Part shown: positions 1-8,082 of the stretch, in pieces
How positions within the stretch are numbered: the first letter of the stretch is position 1
Layout: each line of letters opens with the position of its first letter
DNA from: Apibacter raozihei
GTDB taxonomy: Bacteria > Bacteroidota > Bacteroidia > Flavobacteriales > Weeksellaceae
Direction: 5' to 3'
NCBI RefSeq assembly: GCF_004014855.1
Contig: NZ_CP034930.1
Span: 3,019,716-3,083,715, forward strand
DNA: 64,000 nt
Position numbers and translations under genes: made by a program
Notes under the pieces: model-generated
Told to the model about the DNA's origin: nothing
Seen by the model: the letters and a program-made list of their open reading frames with translations, nothing else
The model's database searches: none

Positions 1-721
1 TATTGGTAGTCTGCGACCAACCAATTTTACTACGTTCTCCTGTTATCCATATATACTGGTTATTCCAAACAGTTCCGGGATATTGAGCCCTGCTGTAACC
101 TATCCAAATGTCACTTGTGTTTGTTGTTACCAAGTTTGTTTTCAAGTAATTCCATTCTTCACTTGTTGTAATAACAGGTAAAAAACCTCCGGCTGTTTTT
201 GCAAGGTTAAATGCTTCCTCAAAGTCAATTTCACGATTTATCTTATATCCACAATATGAATGAGAAGCAAATCCTGTATTGGTACTATTTTTTACACATT
301 CCATTTTTGTGGCCTGAATATTGCTATACTCAATAACATCCGGAGATTTGTTTCCATCTCCGTATGGATAATATCCTAGTACGGCTACTCTGATACCGTC
401 AACATAATACTTGGTATATGTTTTTTTTTCTGTCATGGTTCGCCATTGCATTCCATTCCAGAAATAATAACCAGGAGTTAAGTCCGATACAGTTTCAGTG
501 TTATAGATAATCAAGCCTTTTTTAGGGTTATTAATAGGTTCAGACAAGCTCGAATCTACTAATTTTACTTTGGGTCCTAAAAAACCTAAATTTTTCTTTT
601 CCCCACTCGAGACTTCCAACATGGAAGCCGAACTGGGTGAGTCTGTTCCTATTCCAACCTGCGCATAGAGAGAGGGCATAACAAGGCTATTAAACAAGCC
701 TATCGTTATAAGTTGTTTCAT
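1..721 (-). CDS. Secreted C-type-lectin-like protein, C-terminus beyond window edge
   Basis: The reading frame starts at an ATG (719-721) and stays open to the window edge, giving at least 240 residues. It begins with a signal peptide (MKQLITIGLFNSLVMPSLYA) followed by the QVGIGTDSPSSASMLEVSSG head, which is seen on many exported flavobacterial proteins. Residues from about 160 (FEEAFNLAKTAGGFLPVIT, then EEWNYLKTNL and DIWIGYSR) resemble the start of a C-type lectin fold, where a ligand would be bound. The protein is probably exported to the cell surface; a T9SS tail could lie beyond the edge. The ligand is unknown. The gene is read away from a 1.2 kb spacer, and a TAAATTTG box at 871-878 on its strand could be its promoter element. 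Confidence 0.75.
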   Translation of the reverse strand, partial: MKQLITIGLFNSLVMPSLYAQVGIGTDSPSSASMLEVSSGEKKNLGFLGPKVKLVDSSLSEPINNPKKGLIIYNTETVSDLTPGYYFWNGMQWRTMTEKKTYTKYYVDGIRVAVLGYYPYGDGNKSPDVIEYSNIQATKMECVKNSTNTGFASHSYCGYKINREIDFEEAFNLAKTAGGFLPVITTSEEWNYLKTNLVTTNTSDIWIGYSRAQYPGTVWNNQYIWITGERSKIGWSQTTN

Positions 722-1962
722 ATTATATATAATTAATTAATTTATTCTTATCTTATCAGATTACCGCATTGACTTTGATATTCAGATTTGAATATCCATT
801 GTATCTGAAAGTATTTTATTACGAATAATAAGTTGCCAGTTTTTTTATTAAAATATCAAAAATCGAAGTACAAATTTATTATTTTTTTCAAAATAACCAC
901 TTTTAAACCAACTTATTAACAATATTAACAAATATTTAGATTTAAATTCTCATATTATAAATAGTGAAATTTATTTTAATATGTAATTGATATGATTTTA
1001 AACGCTAATGGTTATCATAAATATATTTATATCTTATTTTTAAGATTAAAAATCATAATAAGTGTATTTTATTTTTACATATTAGATAATTAACAATATA
1101 ATTATACATATAAAGACTAAATTGACAGGAATAAGGATTGAAAAAGAACAAATTCAATGAATAGTTTTTTAATTTATTTAACTCTTAGTATAATTTAACT
1201 TTAATAAACTGATTATCTACTTAAAACTTATTTAAAATCAATAGGATCGTTTATATCTTAGTTTATTATATTCTAAAAACTGTTTAATTTTTGTGTGTAA
1301 ATGAAACTCTATGTTTTTGAGTTAATTTAATTTATCCGCTACTTTTAATAAAACTAAATATCAGTGTATGAAATAATTAATTTTAAATACTAACACACAA
1401 AATGTAATTGTATGGTACATTTGATATTTTATATATATTCAAAATAAAATAAATCCAAAAAGCGATAGTTAAATTGAAGGAACTACTGAAAGACTTAATT
1501 TATGCATTGGATATCGTGCATAAAAATAGCTTCAGACTAGCAATGTTAGTATTGTTGGTCATTCTTTTAAAATAATTAAAACAGAATACAACTTTGAACA
1601 TGATATTATTAATATTTCAAGGCCCCAAAACATAAATTTATGCTAAGGCAAAAAACGTTTGATCAAAGATCAAATACATATTACTTACACGATAACCTCT
1701 TTCATCAAGAGGTTATTTATATATACCCATTTTATTGCTTTTTATTTATTTATCCAATAAGTGATTATCTATTTTTTATTAACTCAGGTTTCAGGTATTT
1801 GATTTCTATAAAATTACCTATACTGATAGTTTTATTTCATATTTAATATAGATAAAAGAAAAAAAAGAACAATATTAATTATATACTAATGAAATGATAA
1901 ATATTCAAAATAATAATCTTAATTTTGTAAAGAATATAAAACTATAGCACTAAAAAATTATT
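722..1962. other. Long AT-rich divergent spacer without a convincing gene
   Basis: This 1.24 kb stretch separates two divergent genes and is far longer than neighbouring spacers. The only long open frame (1640-1846) has a composition expected from AT-rich non-coding DNA and no recognisable family. Visible structure: a TAnnTTTG element at 1416-1423 (TACATTTG), a strong hairpin at 1692-1716, and a TAATTTTG element at 1920-1927 that probably serves the downstream response regulator. A frame from about 1474 to 1575 reads KELLKDLIYALDIVHKNS with a hydrophobic end and a stop. It has no ATG and may be a gene remnant or chance. Confidence 0.6.
1692..1716 (+). terminator. Orphan terminator-like hairpin in the divergent spacer
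   Basis: ATAACCTCTT and AAGAGGTTAT form a perfect 10-bp stem around a 5-nt loop (TCATC). The sequence after it is T-rich but not a clean U-tract. No gene ends here on either strand, so it may end an unannotated short RNA starting near the TACATTTG box at 1416-1423. Confidence 0.4.
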
Positions 1963-2610
1963 ATGTACAAAAAAATTATAATCACAGGTGATTTTGGCAG
2001 TTACAATACACCTATTCTCAAAATGATTGAGGAATTAGGTTCTACTACTGCTGAACAAGTTTTCACTCCAAAAGACGCTATTTCAAATATTAGAAATGCT
2101 TTTTTAAAGAATTCCAACTACGAACTACTAATTACTGATTTATCTGCTTCTGAATCATCTGAACATCTTATCTGTGAAAAAAAAGAATTTATCCATCAGG
2201 TCAAAAAAGAATTTCCGGATATAAAAATTATTGTTTTCTCAGTTGAAAGTGACATTTATAAAATTCAGTCATTATTTGAAACTCATGACATTGATGGATT
2301 CGTAACTAAAGGGCCTAAAGATATTGATGATTTAAAAGAGATAATTACCGAAATTTATAAAGGAGGGAAGCATATTTCATATAAAAATACCAATTTTTAT
2401 GAATTTACAAATCAGGACATTGAAATAGCAAGCTTATTGGCTAAGGGAATGACTATTGAAGAAATATCTGCGTATTTAAAAAAAAATGAGATAAACCCCA
2501 ATAGTGAAAGTTATATAAATAAAAGGCTCATGATACTCAGACAGCAGACAGGCGCGAGCAACACTACCCATTTACTTTTTATTCTTGCTAATTGGGGGCT
2601 TATTGAATGA
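1963..2610 (+). CDS. Orphan response regulator, receiver plus LuxR-like HTH
   Basis: This 215-residue protein looks like a NarL/FixJ-type response regulator. The first 125 residues form a receiver domain: a phosphorylatable Asp at 59 (ELLITDLS), Ser93 at the conserved Thr/Ser position and Lys116 (FVTKG). The usual N-terminal acidic pair is reduced to a single Asp10. The C-terminal part (from about 148, FTNQDIEIASLLAKGMTIEE) matches the spacing of a LuxR-type helix-turn-helix (T..E.e...L...G.s..EIA), but the recognition helix is divergent. No histidine kinase gene lies nearby, so the partner is unknown. The gene is monocistronic, and a TAATTTTG box 35 bp upstream is the likely -7 element. The family call is good; the target genes cannot be inferred. 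Confidence 0.7.
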   Translation: MYKKIIITGDFGSYNTPILKMIEELGSTTAEQVFTPKDAISNIRNAFLKNSNYELLITDLSASESSEHLICEKKEFIHQVKKEFPDIKIIVFSVESDIYKIQSLFETHDIDGFVTKGPKDIDDLKEIITEIYKGGKHISYKNTNFYEFTNQDIEIASLLAKGMTIEEISAYLKKNEINPNSESYINKRLMILRQQTGASNTTHLLFILANWGLIE

Positions 2611-2841
2611 TAACTGAATCTGCTTTATTTTAATAAAAAAATGACACTTTTTAAAGTATTTATTTCTATTAAAAAATTAAAAAAATAAAGTACATTACCA
2701 TACCAATGGCTAAAAAAGAATTATTAATAATATAAAATACAAGATTATTTATTTTTAAAAATACCTTAAAAATCAACGATAAATTAAATTATTCGTATTT
2801 TTTTGCTTATTTTTTTAATCATTTATTAATAAATTTGTATT
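2611..2841. promoter_or_regulatory. Spacer before umuDC with a -7 box close to the start
   Basis: This AT-rich spacer holds no gene. A TAAATTTG box at 2830-2837 matches the Bacteroidota -7 element, with a TTTG at 2802-2805, slightly further upstream than usual. If used, transcription would start almost at the GTG codon of umuD, giving a nearly leaderless message. I could not identify a LexA operator by eye. Confidence 0.4.
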
Positions 2842-3309
2842 GTGAAATCAGGCTCAATACATAAAAACAAAACACTTGAAATATTTTCTTTTGAAATCAC
2901 TCATAAAAAACAAATTTCTTTTGTGGATGATGGGGTTAAGGCAGGATTTCCTTCTCCTGCCTCAGATTTCCCTATGCAGAAAATAGATTTAAATGAAGAA
3001 CTTGTACGAGATCCGGAAACTACTTTCTTAGCTCGTGTAAATGGAGACTCTATGAAGGACCTGCGTATATTCGACGGAGATTTGATTATTGTAGATAAGG
3101 CTTTGGAGCCTCAAAACGGCAATATAGCAGTTTGTTTCATTGATGGAGACTTCACATTGAAACGGTTAAAAATAGTAAAAGAAAAAGGGCTTATAAGAGA
3201 AATTATATTGCTTCCGGAAAACAAAGAGTACAAGCCTATTTATGTTACTCCTGAAAATGACTTTATTATCTGGGGAATTTTAACTTATAATATTATCAAG
3301 TTTATATAA
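2842..3309 (+). CDS. umuD: UmuD-like translesion polymerase V subunit (S24 peptidase)
   Basis: This 155-residue S24-family protein is the self-cleaving accessory subunit of DNA polymerase V, which permits mutagenic bypass of lesions after SOS induction. The cleavage site is Ala34-Gly35 (VKAGFPSP). The catalytic serine is Ser70 in NGDSM and the lysine is Lys107 in FTLKRL, so both members of the Ser-Lys dyad are present. It lacks the N-terminal HTH of LexA, and the length suits UmuD. The start is a GTG: no in-frame ATG occurs before residue 45, which lies past the cleavage site. The stop is followed after one base by the polymerase subunit, so the two are co-transcribed. Confidence 0.9.
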   Translation: MKSGSIHKNKTLEIFSFEITHKKQISFVDDGVKAGFPSPASDFPMQKIDLNEELVRDPETTFLARVNGDSMKDLRIFDGDLIIVDKALEPQNGNIAVCFIDGDFTLKRLKIVKEKGLIREIILLPENKEYKPIYVTPENDFIIWGILTYNIIKFI

Positions 3310-3310
3310 A

Positions 3311-4573
3311 ATGTATGCTCTTGTTGACTGTAATAATTTTTACGCCTCATGTGAAAGGGTTTTTAATCCTTCACTCAGAAATGTTCCCATATGTATATTA
3401 AGTAATAATGACGGATGTGTTATTTCCCGATCTGATGAAGCCAAAAAGTTAGGAATCCCCATGGGCGTTCCTGCATTCCAGGTAGATAAACTTTTTAAAA
3501 ACCATCAGGTAAAAATATTTTCTGCCAATTTCATTCTGTATGGAGATTTAAGCCACAGGGTTATGAATATTGTAAAACGCTACAGTTCTCAGGTAGAAAT
3601 TTATTCTATAGATGAGGCATTTCTTAATTTAAAAGGACTGAAAAATATAAATCTGGAAGAACATTGTTTATCCATGCGTAATTATATTTTTAAGGGAGTA
3701 GGTATCCCCGTTTCCATAGGTATTGCTCCTACTCAAACACTAGCAAAGGCAGCCAACTTAATCGCTAAAAAATATTCCGTTCAAACAAAATCTGTTTATC
3801 TTATGGATACTCCCGAGAAAATAGAAAAAGCGCTTAAATGGCTCAACATCGAAGATATCTGGGGAATTGGAAGACGGCTCAATAAACGCTTTTCAACCAT
3901 GGGTATAAGAAAAGCCTGGGACCTAGTTAATATGCCAGATACATTTATCCGGAAAGAAATGGGAATTATAGGAATAAGGATGATTAATGAATTGAAAGGC
4001 ATACCTCAACTAGAACTGAGTCCTCCCTCAAAAAAGAAAACTATTGCAACGACCAGAACTTTTGATATTATGACGGAAGATTTAGCTCCTTTAAAAGAAA
4101 GAGTTACTACTTTTGCAGTAAAGTGTTCGGAACGTTTAAGAAAGCAACAATCCTGCTGTAATTATATTACGGTTTTTCTACATACTAATTTTTTCAGGGG
4201 TGACCATACTCAATACCATCCTTCATATACCATTACTTTACCCAACCCTCACAATAGTGCCATAGAACTTAGCAAGTATGCACAAAAGGCCTTGGATGTT
4301 ATTTATAAAAAAGGATATTTGTATAAAAAAGCAGGAGTTATAGTTTCCGGCTTAATTCCGGAACAAACCAGACAAATCAGTCTTTTTGATGAAGATAACT
4401 ATATGAAACACGCTCCCTTGATGGAGACTATTGATAAAATTAATAAAAAACTCCATTGCGATAAAATAAAATTAGCATCTCAGGATATTAAAAGAACCTG
4501 GAAAATGAAACAGAATTTATTATCTCAGCATTATTCTACCAATATCAACCAAATTATCCGGGTAAAAATATAA
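3311..4573 (+). CDS. umuC: UmuC-like Y-family DNA polymerase V catalytic subunit
   Basis: This 420-residue Y-family polymerase carries the N-terminal metal-binding motif (MYALVDCNNFYASCERVF, Asp6), the conserved NDGCVISRSDEAK segment and the catalytic SIDEAF motif (Asp101, Glu102). A C-terminal UmuC extension follows the little-finger region and contains QISLFDED near residue 363, a plausible sliding-clamp-binding motif. It synthesises DNA across damage together with cleaved UmuD. It starts one base after the umuD stop. Length and motifs are those of a complete, functional protein. Expression is expected to follow the SOS response. Confidence 0.95.
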   Translation: MYALVDCNNFYASCERVFNPSLRNVPICILSNNDGCVISRSDEAKKLGIPMGVPAFQVDKLFKNHQVKIFSANFILYGDLSHRVMNIVKRYSSQVEIYSIDEAFLNLKGLKNINLEEHCLSMRNYIFKGVGIPVSIGIAPTQTLAKAANLIAKKYSVQTKSVYLMDTPEKIEKALKWLNIEDIWGIGRRLNKRFSTMGIRKAWDLVNMPDTFIRKEMGIIGIRMINELKGIPQLELSPPSKKKTIATTRTFDIMTEDLAPLKERVTTFAVKCSERLRKQQSCCNYITVFLHTNFFRGDHTQYHPSYTITLPNPHNSAIELSKYAQKALDVIYKKGYLYKKAGVIVSGLIPEQTRQISLFDEDNYMKHAPLMETIDKINKKLHCDKIKLASQDIKRTWKMKQNLLSQHYSTNINQIIRVKI

Positions 4574-4876
4574 TTTTCATTTTAGACACAGGAAATTTGT
4601 TTTACGATTCATGATTAAATATAAGAATTACTTTTTTTTCCTAAAAAATTATTTCATGCCAATCAACGATTCGACAATTTTATTATTTCTCTCCCTAAAC
4701 AAATATTTATTTGGCGTAAAAAAACATTTCAGAAGGTAATTTTTAATCCATTACCTATCTAATTAATCAATAACCTACTATGTCTTAGCTCATATTAAAT
4801 AATAAATAAAAAATGAATTGTAAGAATAAAAATAAACAAAAATTAATATCTTTGAATTATTATTTTAAATAAATTC
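4574..4876. promoter_or_regulatory. Spacer with promoter element for the TerB/ATPase/helicase operon
   Basis: No gene is visible. TATCTTTG at 4847-4854 fits the -7 consensus 22 bp upstream of the next ATG. A TTG at 4818-4820 is somewhat too far away to be a good -33 element. A weak inverted repeat, AGGTAAT at 4734-4740 with ATTACCT at 4750-4756, could end the umuC transcript but has no U-tract. Confidence 0.4.
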
Positions 4877-6763
4877 ATGATATTCTTAATTATTCTATTC
4901 ATAATAGTTATAATTGTTCTTTTTAAAAATAATGCATCTACAACTAAAAAAGCCTCTTCGGATAAGTTAGTTCGGCGATCAGTAAATTCAGTAGAAAATA
5001 TTTCTAATGAAGGACATTCTATAAACTGGCAAAAAAAAATTTTCACTCATGGGGAAATATTAACCCCTAGAGCTAATGTTCCTATTTGGGGTAATAGATA
5101 CATAAACTCTTATGTTGACTTAGAGAGTGCTACTACAGAACAAAAAGACTTTTATCTGCTATTTAAAGAAGGCTTTCTCTATGGAGATTATTATAATTTA
5201 TATGGAAATTGGAATTATGCTTTCATTTTATTATTTGATTTATTAAATGAGTATAAAATTCATAAAAATATACAGGTTTTAGAAAATCAATTGAATTTGT
5301 TAGGCTTTTATTACGGTAAAACCAAATCTTATTGTGTTTCATTTTTAATCAAAAAGCTTGAAATTATTGGTGATTATGCAAAAATTAATGAACTCATTAA
5401 TGAATATCCTTCCGACAATTATAGTTATGAAAATGAAAATCCGAGCAGTATATACGGCAAAAAACTTAAGTTAAATGCTAAAGAAACTGAACTATTAGAC
5501 CAGCTATGTATTTCTAAAAATACTTTCACTGAAATAGAAATGTGTTTGGAAGAGACTCTCAAACTTTATTTATTATTATTTAAAAATTTAAATGATACCA
5601 GCTTTGAGGGTGGAAAAAATATTGAACAGATATTGGCTGAAATCTCAGATCTTTATATTAAAAAACATTACAAGTATAAAACTGATAGTCATAATTATAA
5701 TTATGCTTTTGAAGATACAATCAAATATTTTCATCAAGCTATATTTAAAATCTGTGAAAATACCGTACGTGAATCTTATGGACATAAAAGAAAATTAAAT
5801 GAGGATTTTTTACTACATGTTCCTGAAGTAAATAGTCTTTACCAGAATAAAATAGCCCCCTTTATTACGGATACGTTGTCCAGGCTAATTCCAACAATTC
5901 TTCCTCCTGATGATGATACAGAAACAATGCTGTACACAATGAATACAACCCGTTGGAAAACAAAGTTTAATGAAATTACTGAAGGTTTTAACGGCAAACC
6001 TGAAGAATTTTCAAAAGCAATCATACGCTTAGGAAAACATAATGAAAATAATCCCTCGGTTGAAAATATTTTTTTTGATTCCTCTAAGTTTATAGCTAAA
6101 TATGATAAAGAAACTGCCTTAACACTATATATCCATTACTTATATTATGATTTAAAATCTTCGACTTTTAATAATAAACCTTTAACAAAAACGATTCAAA
6201 AAAGTTTATTTAAAAACAATGAGCAACTTCATGAATTTGAAATAATTATAGATGACTTTATTAAAACCCGAGATTTAAAAAGCACATTACAAAAAATCCC
6301 ATCCATCTATATATCAAAACGAAAAAGAATTCATCTCAATAAAGAGATTATAAAAGAAGTCCAAGAACAACATTCAGAAACTGTTGAACTACTCAATGAA
6401 TATTTACAGGATGAATATGAAAGTGAAGATTTATCTATAAAATCGCAAGATATAAATAATGAGGAAATCAAAATTGAAATTACATCTAAAAAGCCAGTTG
6501 ATTTTACAAAGTCCAATTATGTAAACGAAATAAATTTAACATCTAACCAGATAGATGTTTTAAACTTTTTTTCGAAAAGTAACCTGTGTATTTCCTTCGA
6601 AGATTTTGAAGCTTATGCAAAAGAAAAAAACTTTTTAAAAAATCATGTAATAGATAGTATCAATGAAATTTATTACGATACTTTAGATGATATTTTAATT
6701 GAAGAAGAAGAAGAATTTTACACAATTTTAGAAAACTACTATCAAAAAATAACACTCTCATGA
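4877..6763 (+). CDS. Membrane-anchored TerB-N/TerB-C-like protein, first gene of three-gene operon
   Basis: This 628-residue protein begins with a hydrophobic segment (MIFLIILFIIVIIVLF) that should anchor it in the inner membrane with the rest in the cytosol. Residues about 55-140 (PIWGNRYINSYVDLES, then YNLYGNWNYAFILLFDLLNE) resemble the TerB-N region. The last 75 residues (NQIDVLNFFSK, FEDFEAYAKE, INEIYYDTLDDILIEEEEEF) match the TerB-C pattern of an acidic end after an INE.a.D..gD.liEE motif. The middle is helical with no motif I know. TerB-N and TerB-C proteins are known to occur beside ATPase and helicase genes; the biochemical role is unknown. The stop overlaps the next start (ATGA), so translation is coupled. 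The domain call is by eye and moderate. Confidence 0.6.
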   Translation: MIFLIILFIIVIIVLFKNNASTTKKASSDKLVRRSVNSVENISNEGHSINWQKKIFTHGEILTPRANVPIWGNRYINSYVDLESATTEQKDFYLLFKEGFLYGDYYNLYGNWNYAFILLFDLLNEYKIHKNIQVLENQLNLLGFYYGKTKSYCVSFLIKKLEIIGDYAKINELINEYPSDNYSYENENPSSIYGKKLKLNAKETELLDQLCISKNTFTEIEMCLEETLKLYLLLFKNLNDTSFEGGKNIEQILAEISDLYIKKHYKYKTDSHNYNYAFEDTIKYFHQAIFKICENTVRESYGHKRKLNEDFLLHVPEVNSLYQNKIAPFITDTLSRLIPTILPPDDDTETMLYTMNTTRWKTKFNEITEGFNGKPEEFSKAIIRLGKHNENNPSVENIFFDSSKFIAKYDKETALTLYIHYLYYDLKSSTFNNKPLTKTIQKSLFKNNEQLHEFEIIIDDFIKTRDLKSTLQKIPSIYISKRKRIHLNKEIIKEVQEQHSETVELLNEYLQDEYESEDLSIKSQDINNEEIKIEITSKKPVDFTKSNYVNEINLTSNQIDVLNFFSKSNLCISFEDFEAYAKEKNFLKNHVIDSINEIYYDTLDDILIEEEEEFYTILENYYQKITLS

Positions 6764-8082
6764 TAAATATTAAGCCTAAAGAAGCCACAGCTATTATTAA
6801 TTCACTAATCAGCGGAGTTGTACCTAAAATAGGAGTGCAACATATAACTGTTGGAAGATCCGAAGAAATTACTGCTTTTGTTTCCGCCTTGGAAGATGTT
6901 AAGAACGGACAAAGCCTGGTTAAATTTTGGATAGGTGATTTTGGTTCGGGAAAATCATTTATGCTACATCTACTAAATACGGTAGCCCTTAAACAAAAAT
7001 TTGTAGTTGCTAATGCGGATTTTACTCCTGAAAACCGTTTATATTCCAATGATGGAAAAGCTGTATCTTTATATAAATCCATCATGGATAATATTGCTAT
7101 ACAAACTAAACCGGAAGGGGGTGCGTTGGCTATTTTAATGGAAAAATGGATTGAACAGATCATTATAAAAACAGCTCAGGAAAACCTCATTCCAACGTTG
7201 GAAATACGAAATGAGAAGTACCTTGATTTAATCAGTACCAATATAATGAAAACCATCAATGAAATCACCGAAACTGGAGGTTTTGATTTTGGAACGGTGA
7301 TCATAAGATATTATGAAGGCTACATTAAAGACGATGAACAGCTTAGAAGAAATGCCCTGAAATGGCTGAAAGGTGAATACAGCACAAAAACAGAAGCCCG
7401 TCAGGATCTTGGCATTCGTGAAATAATTAACGATCAGAATTACTACGATATGCTCAAAAATTTCTGTAAGTTGTTTGTAAGCATGGGATATAGTGGATTT
7501 ATGATTAATCTTGATGAGGCTATAAATCTGTATAAAATATCTACCTCTGCCATGAGGGAAAAGAACTATGAAAAAATATTAGCTATTTATAATGATTGTT
7601 TCCAAGGTAAAATATCTCATCTATTCTTTAATTATGCGGGGACAAAAGACTTTTTAGAAAATGAACGCAGGGGATTATTCAGCTATCATGCTTTAAAATC
7701 AAGATTGGAAACCAATAAGTTTGAGACACTGGAAATAAGAGATTTTGCACAGCCAGTTATTCGGCTTATGCCACTGAACCACAATGAAATTTTTGTTTTA
7801 TTAAAAAAGTTAAAAGAAATTTTTAATTTTAATTACAAGATTGTTGTCGATATTTCAAATGAAGACATACTCGCTTTCATGGAAGAAATATTCAATAAAC
7901 CAGGCGCATCAGAGTTCTTAACACCTAGAGAAGTCATTCGGGATTTCCTAAATATTTTGAATATCATCCGACAAAATCCGATGGTAGATAAAACCCAGTT
8001 ATTTGGAGAAATTGAAATTACTGACGAACGTCCGGATGAAGATAGTTTATTAGACAAACTTGAGGGTATAGAAGAGCTATAA
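6760..8082 (+). CDS. BrxC/BrxD-type (DUF2791) P-loop ATPase
   Basis: This 440-residue P-loop NTPase has Walker A GDFGSGKS (residues 59-66) and Walker B FMINLDEA (Asp252, Glu253). The pattern after Walker A, FMLHLLNTVALKQKFVVANADFTPE, is that of the BrxC/BrxD (DUF2791) family, the ATPases of BREX-type phage defence and of related small cassettes. The length is close to BrxD, much shorter than BrxC. It probably couples ATP hydrolysis to action of the neighbouring helicase on DNA. Its start lies within the stop of the TerB-like gene and its stop overlaps the helicase start (TAATG), so all three are made together. No PglX, PglZ or other BREX core gene is visible nearby, so this is not a standard BREX locus. 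Confidence 0.75.
   Translation: MINIKPKEATAIINSLISGVVPKIGVQHITVGRSEEITAFVSALEDVKNGQSLVKFWIGDFGSGKSFMLHLLNTVALKQKFVVANADFTPENRLYSNDGKAVSLYKSIMDNIAIQTKPEGGALAILMEKWIEQIIIKTAQENLIPTLEIRNEKYLDLISTNIMKTINEITETGGFDFGTVIIRYYEGYIKDDEQLRRNALKWLKGEYSTKTEARQDLGIREIINDQNYYDMLKNFCKLFVSMGYSGFMINLDEAINLYKISTSAMREKNYEKILAIYNDCFQGKISHLFFNYAGTKDFLENERRGLFSYHALKSRLETNKFETLEIRDFAQPVIRLMPLNHNEIFVLLKKLKEIFNFNYKIVVDISNEDILAFMEEIFNKPGASEFLTPREVIRDFLNILNIIRQNPMVDKTQLFGEIEITDERPDEDSLLDKLEGIEEL

Noticed and set aside
1640-1846. Open frame of 68 codons in the divergent spacer
   Set aside because: Its product is dominated by Ile, Phe, Tyr and Leu from AT-rich DNA, it spans the hairpin at 1692-1716, and it resembles no family.
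6660-7163. 167-codon frame on the minus strand opposite the ATPase gene
   Set aside because: It is antisense to a conserved P-loop gene and its product matches no family, so it is a shadow frame.
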